Assembly (NCBI GenBank): GCA_014058105.1
Contig: JACGCM010002205.1
Coordinates: 3,100,001-3,164,000, forward strand
From: Kingdonia uniflora
Taxonomy: Eukaryota; Streptophyta; Magnoliopsida; Ranunculales; Circaeasteraceae
Direction: 5' to 3'
DNA length: 64,000 nucleotides
Made by a program: the position numbers and the translations under genes. The notes under the pieces are model-generated. The model did no database searches. It was not told where the DNA came from and saw only the letters and a program-made list of their open reading frames with translations. Shown here piece by piece: positions 1-11,559 of the stretch. Numbering within the stretch: position 1 is the stretch's first letter; each line of letters begins with the position of its first letter.

Positions 1-597
1 TCAAGACTTTGTTAAGTTTTCTAAGTTTAATATACTTCGTAAAAGTCTGAGCATACAAGTCTTCAAGATTCAGGTCCTCAAACTCATTTTATTTATGATC
101 ACTCTAATTTTCACTAGAATTTTTAAATTCAAAAGCATCAGAGTTACCATTACCACAATTAAGAAAATTAGGATATGCACAATATTTGCCGTTATCACCT
201 ACTTGGGAATTACTCACATTATTATCATTCTTATCATCACTGTCATCCCAATTAACACTGATAGCTTTGTGATTGGTTCTAGATTTCTTATTAGGACAAC
301 TATGAGTATAATGACCAAACTTGTGATACTTATAACATTCAACTTGACTCAGATCAATGTCAAGATTGGTCTGCCGGTTATTCGATTTAAGATGATCATA
401 AGTTCATGACTTATAATTCATTGATTGTCCTTGTTTTTGAAATTGATAGTTTTTCACAAGGTTTTTAAGCTGGCTGCTTATAGAGGCAATCACAGAATCC
501 ATATCAGACCCATCATCATTACTAAATAAGATGAGTTATCAGCTTCTTTGGTACCCTTAGAAGAAGAAGAATAAGATGAACATTTAAAAGAAATATT
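1..597 (-). pseudogene. Copia (SIRE-like) gag fragment, antisense
   Basis: Read on the minus strand, this is the same stretch of gag that lies on the plus strand near 6600-7000 in Copia-1. It has the Ser/Thr-rich linker, the acidic Asp-Asp-Gly-Ser segment, the Lys-rich 'NLVKK'-like helix and the region just before the zinc knuckle. The protein would be the capsid/nucleocapsid precursor of a Ty1/copia element. No long frame is open on the minus strand, and the plus-strand 104-codon frame over 95-409 is only a shadow. It continues off the left edge. Similarity to the Copia-1 copy is direct by eye; the SIRE-like assignment is inferred from the LTR and 3' region of that copy. Confidence 0.75.
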
Positions 598-598
598 C
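598..598. other. LTR-to-gag deletion junction
   Basis: At about this point U5 sequence (AGAATGTGGAATTG-like) passes straight into the Ser/Thr-rich gag linker. In Copia-1 these two points are about 1 kb apart. The exact base is uncertain by some 10 bp. Confidence 0.55.
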
Positions 599-1408
599 TC
601 ACAGCCAATTCCACATTCTCACAACGCCTCTTCATTCTCACAACGCCTCGCTTCAATCTCTCGTCAAAGCTTTTAATATTGAATCTCACAAGTTCTTCAA
701 ATCATAAATTGAGTTTGTGACTCAATGATTAATTTAAATTTGAGTTGTTAGTTCTCTCTTGAATCTCTCAAAGAAATCTCTCCTCTCTCTAAATATCAAG
801 CTTAGAAAAAATAGGTTTTGGAAGAGGTGAATTTTGAAAAAAGAAAGGATGTCTTAAATAGGAAAACTAAAAACCCGACCTTTGTTCGAATAGAAACAAA
901 GTCTATTCGAATAGAACAATTATTATTCGAATACTCCAAAAATATATTCGAACAAATAAAGGCCTGAGTCAATTTGTTGGAATAAAGAAAGAATTTATTC
1001 GAACAAAACAAGTTTTATTCGAACAGAGAAAAATCTATTCGAACAACTAAGTTCCCAGAAAAATTATTCGAATAATGAAATAGTCTATTCGAATACATAT
1101 TATTCTGAGGGAAAATATTCGAATAGAACTAAATTATTTTTGAACAAAGTCTTTATTCGAACAGAGCAAAAGCATGTTCGAATAGAGACCTATTTTTCTC
1201 AATTAAGTCAAATTAGTTTCTTTTCATATTTTGTAAAATACTACAGGCTTGACATTTAGAGCAAAGAGGTACAAACCTACGTACTTGTTTAGTACCATTC
1301 TAGATGTAGTCGCCCAAGGTGCAATCTCTGACGACGAGTAACCACGAGATAGTGCAGACATATAAACTAGATATGAAATGAAACAAACTCCAAATATAGA
1401 TGCTTTAC
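598..1408 (-). repeat. Copia LTR, antisense, with TTCGAA array
   Basis: On the minus strand this follows the two LTRs at 4894-5884 and 9749-10768 from their first bases (position ~1408) through the 'TTTCATTTC..TCTAG' block, the U3 repeat array, the 'TCCTATTTAAGAC' TATA-like site and part of R/U5. It stops at about 598, where it joins gag directly. The end of U5, the primer site and the N-terminal part of gag are missing. The array at 880-1190 holds about 12 copies of the palindrome TTCGAA spaced roughly 10-30 bp apart. Confidence 0.75.
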
Positions 1409-3010
1409 CCTTTACTATATTAATTAGTTAAGTAGGATTTTGATTAGACTAACGATTCACTATCACTATCACTAATAGATTAAATAGTATGGTTGATTCT
1501 TAGCTTTACATCTTTTTCTATTTCTTTTACTATAGAAGTCGCAGGCTTCCTTCTATCTTCAAGGCATTGAGGATAAGGAACACTAGGAGCGAAATGCACT
1601 TCAGGCTGTACAAGTATAATACTAGGATTCCAAGTCAGCACAGGGCTACTGAAGGATTTATTAGTGCTTATCTCAATTGGTTCATCCTACGTATTCTCAA
1701 CCATTTTCGAAGTTTCTAGTGTGGGGTTTAAGGTGCTCTCTTTTGGCATTTTAACCTAGTTATCAAACGTTTTACCACTCTTAGGAGTAGTGATTGTGTG
1801 CACTTATTCAGTTCTAGAGGTTGATGTTTAACCTTGAGTGCCTCTAGGATTTGCCTCCGGTTGGCTAGGTAATTTGCCTTTCTCTCATTTGCTGATCTTT
1901 TCGAATAGGCTCCCTAAATGTTGTCCAATTCTTGATATGAATTGAGTATAAAAGTTCATTTAATTTTTGAGAGATCCTACGCAGCCTTTTATTCAACTTT
2001 TAAATTTTAACGAATCGAGTGGTGAGAGAAAATCTAAGCGGGTATTAATTATCATTCATTTGATGCATACCATGTTGAACATGCCTAAAAGTATTGGGGC
2101 TTGTTTGGTCACTTCTCCAAGAAAAATTAGGGTGGTTCTGCCATGGTGATTTCTGATACAAAACATTAACGTGATGTGTACTATTGATTTCAACGTATAG
2201 GGGGCAATTTTTCTTAATATGAGAAAATTTGCCATACATCATACACGACTGTTAGACATTGTTTACCAGGGTAGATGGAGTAGAGAATTGTTCAATTTTC
2301 TTTGTAAGGACATCTATTTTGGCAAGAAGTGTCATGTTATTGCTAATCTTTAGGACTTCTCCCTTTTTGCTCTGACCACCCTTATGGGGATCAAAGTCCC
2401 ATTGTTGGGATTTCTCTGTTAATGTCTCGAATGCTTCATAAGCATTTTTTGGTTGGAGGTTTTGAAAATTACCCATGTGAATATATTTTAACCTATATCG
2501 ATTGTCGGGTGTAATACCACGACAAAAGATCTGGATTATGTATTGGGTTTAAAAACTGGAATGAGGGCATCGCAGGAGAAGATCCTTAAAACCTTTCCCA
2601 GGCTTTGTAGAATTGTTTAGACTCATCTTGGTGGAATTCAATGATTTTTTTCATGACAGCTAGAGTTTTGGCCATAGTGAAGAATTTTGATATAAACTTC
2701 TTTGAAAGTTTGGCCCATGTTATAATTGATGAGGGAGCTAATGAGTCTAACCATCGGCTTGCCTTTTCTTTTAAAGAGAGGGAGAAAAACGAAGGTGAAT
2801 AGATTCCTCCATGACATTTTTATAGCGCGAAAGTGCGGATATCTTTTCAAAGTCTTTTATGTGCCTATAGGGACATTCATTGTCAAACCCATGATACCTA
2901 GGTAATATATTAATGACACCCGATTTCATCTCATAACTTTGAGCTGCAATATCATGAAAGACTATACAAAAAGGCATTGTGCCCACCTCATGGGTCCAAT
3001 ATCTCGTAGA
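1409..3010 (-). pseudogene. Athila-type Ty3/gypsy gag, degraded
   Basis: Read from about 3000 down to 1410 on the minus strand, the fragments follow an Athila gag in order. First is an N-terminal capsid block with a 'DNECPYRHIKDFEKI' motif (about 2910-2870). Next is a helix block ending in 'EAFETLTEKSQQWDF' (2430-2390), then a segment with 'PWQNHPNFSW' (about 2135-2105). Last is the C-terminal 'LPSQPEANPRGT...SGKTFDN' block (about 1880-1770), which is the hallmark Athila gag/protease linker (compare 'TLRSGKTVDN' of the plus-strand Athila near 18890). Several stops and frameshifts separate the pieces. Protease and RT are absent because the copia LTR begins at 1408. Confidence 0.75.
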
Positions 3011-3985
3011 TATTTTTAAGCTCTTGGAGGATCGATGTTTAATTCAACCGACAAGTGAATGGGGTCGATCTTAAACACGAATCGATTTCCTCTAGATTGT
3101 TCGCTTATATGGTGCCTATGTTATTACTATGACGATGCCTTCTAATACGTCTTCTACGTGGGGCAGAAAGCCCGATAATTGGGACTGGTTCAGGCAAACC
3201 TCTTAGACATTTTCCTACTCTGGCCTAATATATCATGCACTAATTAAACTAACTTATGATAATGACTAGCACTACTACGGAAATTCATTACACACAATCA
3301 ACCTTTTTTTAATAGAATATAGTTATCCCTATAATATCTATATGTGTGTATAGTAGAAGGTACTTAGGTTTGGCTCTAAGTGCTTGATTCCACACAAAAA
3401 CTTTTATGTTCTAGTGTTGAGTCACGGGTAGGTGCTCAATCCGAACGTTGTGCACAGAGTTACGGGTCGTAAGTGAGTCACCTTTTCAGTCATCAACACC
3501 CATTTTTGGTGACGTCATACCCCCTATCAACAGCTAGTAACACCCACTTAAATGTTTCTTACGAATCTGTGGTCGATACCCAGGTCCGGTATCTCCTAGT
3601 TTTGCAAGTAATGAAATCCCTTAAAAATCTTCTACTAGCTTTTAAGTTTTAATTAAATAGGGTCGATGGGGACAGTTATCAGAATCTTTGTGATATAACT
3701 TTTGTTATATCCCTAGTGGGTGGTCTCACGAGTTGGGGGTCTCTTTCCTCCGTAGGGTGCAACCCGAACCTTTGTTATTACTTTTACAAAGTGGTGCAGA
3801 ATTTAAGCAAACAACTAAGCCAATGATAAAATGAAACTAAAACTAAACTAACGTTATACTAAAAAAATTATTTTTTATTTAAATAAATAATTTAAAAACT
3901 GCTAAAAATAAAAGTTATCTCAAAAAGGCCTCCTGGTTGGGAGCTAATGCTTAGTTAAAGCTTGTACCGTGAACTTAAATTTTAT
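3011..3985 (-). other. Untranslated leader of the antisense Athila copy
   Basis: No coding frame is supported here. It lies between the primer-site-like sequence and gag of the minus-strand Athila, so I take it as that element's long leader. It contains AT-rich simple stretches (for example 3855-3920) and no other recognisable feature. Confidence 0.45.
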
Positions 3986-4006
3986 TCCCTAGTGGTAACA
4001 GTGCCA
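3986..4006 (-). other. Primer-binding-site-like sequence (Athila, antisense)
   Basis: The minus strand reads TGGCACTGTTACCACTAGGG, close to the Athila primer site TGGCGCCGTTGCCGG seen intact at 16190. Position and strand agree with the antisense gag at 1409-3010. The differences are mainly G-to-A type, as expected from decay. Confidence 0.55.
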
Positions 4007-4893
4007 ATTGATATACTGGATTTTCTCCTTCAATAAAATCTCGCTACTATTGTAGTACATCGGTAAGCGGGGTCGGACCACGCTGGGGATCGATGTCGGT
4101 GTTCCAGTTTGAGAACATGGGTTTTTGCTTGTTTGTTTGTTAGAGAAGGCTGGAGATTATTTTGAGAGGTGAAGAATATTATAAAGGAGAACTATGACTT
4201 TGGGATTCTGCTTCCCCTACTTGAGCCTTTCTTATTGAGCATCCTTCTTAAAGACTACTACTCATAGCTATCCTAAGTCGAGACCCTCCTTGTTCAGGAT
4301 GAAGTCCAAACCTTCCTTGTTAGAGGCAAGGCCTTACCATCAGTAGTCGGTCTAGAGAGAAAGGGACAATTCTGTCCCAAGCATATTCAGCTCTAGGACC
4401 CTGTTATGCTATAGTGGGCATTATCAGAGTCTTACCATTTTAAAGGCCTTGGACCTTTCCTTCAATCCACATGGGTCCTCGGATATGATCTTGTTAAGAA
4501 CTCGTACCACTGCCTATCAACTGAGTGAGCTAAGGCATGGCTGGTCTACTTTACTAGCACTGTCTTACCTAATCTCTACCTCAAAGAGGCTGAGGCATGA
4601 TTAGTCCTCCAGGAGCACCATCTTTAAGACGCGTGCCCCTATTCAGTAGTCCTTAGGAGGATGCTAAAATTAAGGATTAGTCTTAATTAAGAGCATGAAT
4701 CCTTCTAGTTCCTCCCTCAGACCTCTGAGGTGAAGGACTTCATGGATCTCTAAGAGTACCCTCTATGAGAGGCGTACTCCTAAGCCTCTAGAGTATTAAG
4801 GAAGGATACTTAGAATATGGGATAGACTCAATTAAGAGCTTTAACCCTCCTAGACCCTCCCTAGACCTTTAAGATGGAGACCCGAAGGTGACC
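4007..4893 (-). repeat. Probable LTR remains of the antisense Athila copy
   Basis: By position this should be the LTR 3' part on the minus strand, just upstream of the primer site. It has no coding frame. There are imperfect internal repeats around AGGCC/CCTCC blocks at 4280-4880. No second copy is present in the window to prove it is an LTR, and Copia-1 begins at its right edge. Confidence 0.3.
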
Positions 4894-5884
4894 CTAAAGC
4901 ATTCATTTTTGGTATTAGTTTCATTTCGTGTCTAGAATAGACGTCAGTACTATCTCATGATTATTCATCATCAAAGAGTACGTATAAAACGACTACAGAT
5001 TGAAACTGATCATGTATGTTGGTTTTGTACCTCTTCACTTAAATATTCTAGCCCGTTAATATTTTATAAAAGTTTAAAAAGAATTGTATTTTTTTTATGA
5101 AAATAGGTTTCCATTCGTATAAATTTTGGTTATGTTCAAATAGACATGGCATAACCATCTCTGTCCGAATAGACTTAGTCCTGTTCGAATGGACTTTGTT
5201 ATGTTCGAACATAATAGGCAAAACCCTCTCTATTCAAATAAACTTGTATTATATTCAAATAAAATAGGCATAACCCTTTCTGTTTGATTAGACTTTTACT
5301 CTGCTCAAACAGAGCATGAGATTTTAAGTTTTCTATTTAAAACTTATTTTCTATTTTGAACTTCGCCTCATCAAAAACCAATTTAAGGGCCTGAGATATT
5401 TTGAGATAATAAGGAATTCAATGAGAGATTCAAGTTGAATCGATTTAGAATTTTGAAAACCTAATTTCAATTTTAGATTTTAAAAGTTTGGGGGATTCAA
5501 GCTTTAAAGCTTTGGTTCATGATCCGAAGTGAGGCGCTACGAGAATGTGGAATTGATTGTAAGAAGCTTAATTTAAAGAGAGGTAACTATGGGATGTTCT
5601 TATCGAGTTTGTAAGTAATTAAATTCTTGTAATTTCTTTTTAATAGTAGATTTTTAGCTGTCGGGTGATTCAGCAGCGACCTGTGGGTTTTTCTCCTAAG
5701 AAAAGTTTCCCACAAGGTTAAAATTATTTGTTCTTATGCTTTTAATTGCTTATTGCTATCACTAGATTATCATATCAACTTGAGCTAGGTTAGAATTAGA
5801 TAATTAGTTTCAAGGATTATCGAACCTAAGTTATGTAACCTTATTTTATTGAAATCGATTAATCTCAAGGACTCAGAAATTTTA
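4894..5884 (+). repeat. Copia-1 5' LTR
   Basis: It aligns along its length with 9749-10768, including the 'TTTCATTTCGTGTCTAGAAT' block, the U3 array at 5110-5310, the TATA-like 'CTATTTAAAAC' near 5331 and the U5 tail 'TAATCTCAAGGACT'. In the U3 array most units read TTCAAA rather than TTCGAA. The left end reads TA rather than TG, so the first base is approximate. Confidence 0.75.
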
Positions 5885-5886
5885 AT

Positions 5887-5900
5887 TGGTATCAAAGTGA
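5887..5900 (+). other. Copia-1 primer binding site
   Basis: TGGTATCAAAGTGA lies two bases after the 5' LTR and resembles the plant copia primer site TGGTATCAGAGC, complementary to the 3' end of initiator tRNA-Met. Confidence 0.75.
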
Positions 5901-5956
5901 TCACGCTCAAAGGCTTAACAATCGAAGTGTATATCATAACTTATATTTTTGAGATT

Positions 5957-7680
5957 AATGGATTCTAAAATATTTAGAGGTCCCATAAATCGTTTGCCCC
6001 TCTTCGATGCCAAAGACTATCCTTATTGGAAAGTCTAAATGATTAAGTTCTTACAATCACTTAAAGTTAATTTCTGAATTACGATCAAGGATGGATGGAC
6101 GCACCCTACCATGATAAAAGTAATTAGTGATAAAGCTAAAGAAGTCCTTAAGCCTAGTAATCAATGGTCTAAGGATGAAAATGAAGCTGTTGGTTATAAT
6201 AATAAGGGTTGCAATACTATTTTTATTATTATGAGCCCAAGAAGCATGGGACATATTAGTTCGAACTCATGAAGGCGATGATATAGTCAAGGAAAGAAAA
6301 TTGCAAATGATCACCTTCCAATTCTAAAATATTTGAATGGATAAGAATGAACCCTTTCATGAGTTCTATGTGAGACTAAGTAACATTGTCAACACTAGTA
6401 TCACATTAGGTACAACTTACTTGGATGTTCAAATTGTTCATAAAGTCTTGAGGTCTCTTCCCAAGAGGTTTAGATTCAGGCGTGATGCTATAGAGGAAGC
6501 TCGAGATCTTAAAAAATGAAGCCAGACACACTTGCTGGAAAGTTATAAACATTAATTAAACTCGAGATGCATATGAAAAACTCTCAGAATAATAAGAGTG
6601 TTACTTTTAAGTCTTCATCTACCTCTTCGTCTTCTAAGGGTACCAAAGAAGTTGACAACTCATGTATTTTAGATGATGATGATGGGTCTAATATGGATTC
6701 ACATATTGCCTCTATAAGAAATAATCTTAAAAACCTTGTAAAAAAGCATCAATTTCAAAAACAAGGGCAATCAGTGAATTATAAGTCATGAACTCATGAT
6801 CAAGTTCAATAGAATAATCGGCAGACCAACCCTAACACTGACCTAAGTTAAGTTGAATACTATAAGGGTCATAAGTTTGGTCACTATACACATAGCTGCC
6901 CCAATTAAAAAACTGGTAGTAATAATAAGGTCGTGAATATTACTGTTACATGGGATAATAATAATTATGAATTTGATACTAATAGTGATCATTCCCAAGA
7001 AAATAAAAATGATAATTATTATGTGTATCCTGCTAGAATAAACTATACTAATGATTATTCAGACCCATTTGAGCTAGAAAACTATGCTAAAAGTTAAGAG
7101 TGATAGTAAAAATTGTGAGTTTGGGACTCTCATCTTGAAAAGATGTATACTCTAAGATTTTTAAAGTGTGTTAAACTTGAAAATTTTAGCAAAACCTTGA
7201 AAGATCAAGTTAACACACTCACACTGAAACTTAAAGAAAAAGCCGAGGATACAAGCCTTCATATTGAAAGCTTGAAACCTAGAAACTAGATCTTCTTGAT
7301 AAACTTGAGCTGCTAGAAAAGGAAGTTCATAATGCCGAGGAGAAAGTTAAGTCAACTCATGATAAACTTGACATGTCTAAGCTTGATTTAGTTTCATCTC
7401 AGCAGAAACTTCAAATGTTTTGTCATGGAGAAAAAAAAATTATAAAATGCAAAGTTTGGGCAAATTTGAAAGTGACAAAAAGGGACTTGGATATGAAATA
7501 TTGGCTTTTAACTTAAAAATTCCTCAAGTCACAAAATTTGCTATAGTCAAAGTATTGCCCAAACCTAGTGTAATGTCTAATACTCATACTCGTGCTAGTA
7601 AGCCACATTATCCAAAAGTAATTTATTGTCATGCTTGCGGTAGAAGGGGACATTATGCTTCATATTGTAGATTTGTTTAA
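5957..7680 (+). pseudogene. Copia-1 gag
   Basis: The start ATG at 5957 opens a typical copia gag N-terminus ('FDAKDYPYWKV' near 6005-6035). It is followed by a UBN2-like capsid core: 'NEPFHEFYVRLSNIVN' at 6340-6395 and 'VLRSLPKRF' near 6450. Then come a Ser/Thr-rich linker (6600-6650), an acidic segment and a Lys-rich helix. A CCHC zinc knuckle 'CHACGRRGHYASYC' at 7629-7670 ends the protein. Gag would package the element's RNA in virus-like particles. Stops interrupt it at about 6036, 6517, 6790 and elsewhere, so no full-length product is possible. Protease and pol do not follow. Confidence 0.85.
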
Positions 7681-9730
7681 TATACTAGACAGGTTGGTTG
7701 GCTCCCTATCAAGGAAAAGATGATGATGATTAAGAATTCTCCAATATTCACTCAAAAAGTACAATATAAAAATTCTATCAAAGTTATATGGGTGCGTAAG
7801 GATAAGTTGACATCTCAATTAAGATGTAATGTTGCACTGGAAGTTATCCGGTCTATTTGGGTATAAAATAATGATTTGTCACCACAGATAAGGTAAAATG
7901 TTGCTTTGATAGGTAATACATTTAAACTGAGACGAGCTATCGGTATATGCTCCATTGATTAGGTACATTTTTTGCCTTCTGTTCTGTTATGTTATTCTCT
8001 TCATATGTTCAGGGCAATGGGTATAGCTTTGGTTTCAATTGTACTTTACATTTTAGGATCTTTTGAATATTGAATATTCTTGCTAGATTAGGATAGTGAT
8101 TTTGTGTTATATTAATTCATAGAATAATTATTTGGTAAAATCACAATTTACAACAGTCAATGACCCCCTTGTTTAAACTAAAAGTTTATCATGGTTAGAA
8201 CCACGTGAGGATAACTGTATAGACTTCATACCTAATGCTATGTGAGGATCTGGCCTTGTTATAAGCTTTAAATGTTATGACAATAATTCTTTCCAAAAAA
8301 TCTCATCTTATTTTATGATCTCATTTCGTTTGCATTACTCAATTGTCAATGGTGACATCAAATTCAAGTTATTCTAATATAACATTTCCTATACTTGATT
8401 CAAGACAAAAAAGAGATTGTGCGAGACCGAAGATATGATAATAGTCATTTTATTGTTTCACCATTTTTGGCCTTCGTTATGCTTACCCAAACTTCTTATC
8501 CATTTGCAGCCCTTTGTGTCTTAAAATATGTCATTCGTTTTATACCCAATTTCTTTTTGGCCTGTTTGTTCTGAGACTTTTCAATAAAAAATAAATAAGA
8601 AGAGAGTATTCTTAATACTTTGATAGTACATCTGTAAGATTCTGTCTAGAATATTAAAAAAAAAGGAACGATAGAAGAAGAAATAATTTATTTTATATAT
8701 TTTTAATAAAGGGAAAGATAAAAAAACAACAATATATTCAATATGTACTCAATAAAGGTAAAGAGATGGAGTAAGTGTAACTATTATTTTTAGAATGCTA
8801 GCAAAATACCTACTGCATCATGTACCTACCCTTGCCTACATTATAATCTCTCCAAGACCTGTTAGATATTAAGTTTAGCATAGTCAGTTAAGGGGAGATG
8901 AGGGATATGGATTCTATATTAGTTAACTTAACACTATTAATGACAATTGATTTCCTGTCCATGAGATCTTTCAATTCACAGTGCGCAGTTTATTTGATGA
9001 AATATGAACTTTTTTTATTTTCACATACTCATATTCATATTTCTACACATTGTATACTAGTAAAATCTCAGTGATTTTTGAGTGACCACTTAAGTAAGGA
9101 CTCAGTCAAAGAAAATTTCCAACATAGTGCTCTAACTACGGCAAAGTAATACGTTGAAAATAGGTGTCTATCTGACTATGCACACACACACTCACCAAGT
9201 AATTCATTTTAGTAATTTTTTATTACACATAAGCAATGTCGAGATCTTTAGATTCGTTTACTTTTGATCATGCATTATCTTAGGGGGAGTGTTTGTCAAT
9301 GTCTATTTATGCCATTTTTTCATGGATTTTTATGTGTTTGTGTTCTAACCAGGGTCATCATTGGTCTGAGGGGGAGATGCATCTTATTTTGGGGGGAAAT
9401 AATTAGTACTTTTTCAATGTGATATTGTTTTAGTTCTATTTCTTTCCTTTAACCTTTTTGTTTATCTGTGACAAAAAGGGGAAAAGATGATCATGGCAGG
9501 TAAGCCAGGTAAGTTTTTTGGTATTTTTGGTTTTCTCAGGTAAGTTGAGATTTTTTCTTGGATTCTTTATTTTTGAATGGTTACGAGAAGTATCTTGTTT
9601 AGTGTACAGGGATTCTAGAACAGGTGTTTTTGGTTGAAAGAGTGGCAACGAGCATGGAGGTTCAATAATATTAAGTCAGTCCATCGAGTAGTAATTATTT
9701 CTTTCTTATAGTCGTAGTTTTTTCGCGAAA
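7681..9730 (+). other. Copia-1 interior without pol
   Basis: I looked for integrase, RT and RNase H motifs in all frames and found none. A short in-frame stretch 'SIKVIWVRKD' after gag (near 7770-7800) fits the usual gag end. The rest is non-coding, with purine-rich blocks at 8890, 9285, 9370-9400 and 9475 typical of the region before a SIRE-type 3' LTR. Confidence 0.55.
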
Positions 9731-9733
9731 TGA

Positions 9734-9748
9734 ACCAAAGGTGGAGAT
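9734..9748 (+). other. Copia-1 polypurine tract
   Basis: ACCAAAGGTGGAGAT directly precedes the TG that starts the 3' LTR. This is the position and composition of a plus-strand primer, and it resembles the CAAAGGGGGAGAT tract common in SIRE elements. Confidence 0.75.
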
Positions 9749-10768
9749 TGAAACATCCATATTTGGTATTGGTTTCATTTCGTGTCTAGAATATGTGTTA
9801 ATACTATCTCATGGTTATTCATCACCAAAGAGTGCACGTAGAACGACTACTACTTGATAGAGACTGGACATAACGTTGGTTTTGTACCTTTTTCTCTTAA
9901 ATACTCTAGCCCGTTAGTATTTAACAAAAGTTCAAAAAGAATTGTGTTTTTTTTATGAATATAGGTTTATGTATGAACAGATTTTTGTTCTGTTCGAATA
10001 GACCTGGCAGAACCATCTCTGTTCAAATAGACTTGGTCATGTTCGAATAGACTTTTGTTATATTCAAACATAATAGGCAGAGTCCTCTCTATTCAAATAG
10101 ACTTTTGTTATGTTCAAATAGAATAGGCATAACCCTCTCCATTCAAATAGACTTTTTCTTTATTCGAACAGAGTACGATATTTTTAGTTTTCTATTTAAA
10201 ACTTTTTTATATTTTGAACTTAACCTCTTCTAAAACTAATTTTAGGGCTTTAGATATTTTGAGAGAAGAGGGAATTCAATGAGAGATTCAACTAGAATTA
10301 ACCCTCAAGTTGAATCGATCTAGAATTTTAAAAACCTAATTCCAATTTTAGATTTTAAAAGTTTGAGGAATTCAAGCTTTGAAGTTTTGGTGCATAATCC
10401 GAAGCGAGACAAAGTGAGGCATTGTGAGAAAGTGAAATCGATTGCAAGAAGCTAAATTAAAAGATAGGTAACCACGGGTTATGCTTATAGAGTCAGTAAG
10501 TGATTGAATTCTTAAAATTTCTTTTCAATAGTAGATTTTAAGCTATCAGGCTATTCGGCAGTTACCTGTGGGTTTTTCTCCTGAGAAATGTTTCCTACAT
10601 AGTTAAAATTATTTGTCCTTATACTTTTAATTGTTCATTATTATCACTAGATTATCATATCAACTTGAGCTAGACTAGAATTAGACAATTAGTTTCAAGG
10701 ATTATTGGACCTAAGTTATTTGACCTAATTTTATCAAAATTGATTAGTCTCAAGGACTTAAAAAAAAA
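9749..10768 (+). repeat. Copia-1 3' LTR
   Basis: It starts with TGAAACATCC after the purine tract and matches the 5' LTR to 'GATTAGTCTCAAGGACTTA'. TATA-like 'CTATTTAAAAC' lies near 10191. The U3 array (9985-10165) is mostly TTCAAA/TTCGAA units followed by TAGAC. The right end is set where similarity to the 5' LTR stops; no terminal CA is obvious. Confidence 0.75.
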
Positions 10769-11110
10769 TTGGCCCAACAACTAGACTCAGCTAATTAATG
10801 GCTACTCAGGTAGGCTAGCTTCCTCCCTAGTCATAGCTAAGAAGTTTAACCGGCCATACCTGGGTTTGTGACCAAGCAAGTCTAAAACTAAATACTTAAC
10901 TCTTAATAAAAAGTTCTCTCTTGAATTTTATTCCTCTGAGAGATGAAGATTACAATTGAGGGGATGTTTCATTTATAGCTGAAGAACCAAATGCTCATCT
11001 AATACATAAGCAATATGGGACTAAACAAAATTGAGTTTTTCCTCTTTTTCTAACGTACAAAGGGTTCGTTGGTAATTCTATCAAGACTTGGGGAGTAACC
11101 CACTCTGTGG
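10769..11110 (-). repeat. LTR-like fragment, antisense
   Basis: The minus strand shows a core-promoter-like order: 'GCTATAAATGAAAC' near 10980, then a CT-rich stretch, then a polyadenylation-like 'GGAATAAAATTC' near 10935. This looks like the R region of an LTR. It could be the other part of the LTR that Copia-1 interrupted (compare 4007-4893), but I could not match it to any second copy in the window. Confidence 0.3.
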
Positions 11111-11559
11111 ACCTGCGAATACCGGTCTTCCAAAGCCTGGAGAACCACAATCGCGGGTCTGTGGGAGCCATTGGTCTTGACCACTGACTGGACTTCTTTT
11201 GAGATTTTTTTGGATGTAAAACTTACTCAGATCTAGCCCTGCTTCTTCTGGATCATGCATAATGAATTGTTGTCACTCCTTAATGACTATGAACTACCTA
11301 AACTGCTGGAAATGATCTTTGACACTTAGTGTAGCTTCAGGCTTGCTCTATTGTGCTTTAGCAATGTTTTGGCTCCTCAAATTGCCTCTAGAATAAAAAA
11401 TGCATAAAAAAGCTTCTTAAAGTTTTTTCTCATTTTGTACCGAGTTCTCTTTGAAAGGTCTAGAATTTTGAAAATAAAGAACATAGTCATTAGTCACACT
11501 TATTAGTAACTCACGATGGCTAAAATGACTTGGTTCAGGTGCTTTAAAAGGTAAGATTT
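11111..11559. other. Unassigned interval
   Basis: No coding frame, repeat end or RNA gene is supported. It may be the 3' continuation of the LINE ORF1 remnant to its right on the minus strand. Confidence 0.3.

Larger units (their letters stand above)
4894..10768 (+). mobile_element. Copia-1: non-autonomous SIRE-like Ty1/copia element
   Basis: Two similar direct LTRs of about 1 kb flank an interior of about 3.9 kb. The interior starts with an initiator-Met-type primer site, has a broken gag with a zinc knuckle, and ends with a purine tract. The interior region after gag (7681-9730) shows no integrase, RT or RNase H motif in any frame, so the copy cannot have been autonomous. Purine-rich blocks such as GGGGGAGTGTTTGTCAATG near 9285 and GACAAAAAGGGG near 9470 resemble the 3' region of SIRE/Maximus elements. 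I saw no clear target duplication. Confidence 0.8.

Noticed and set aside
95..409. 104-codon plus-strand frame
   Set aside because: It is the complement of the antisense copia gag. Its composition (Ile/Thr-rich) is not protein-like.
880..1190. CRISPR-like array of regularly spaced TTCGAA
   Set aside because: The repeats are six-base palindromes with variable short spacing inside a eukaryotic LTR. There are no cas genes.
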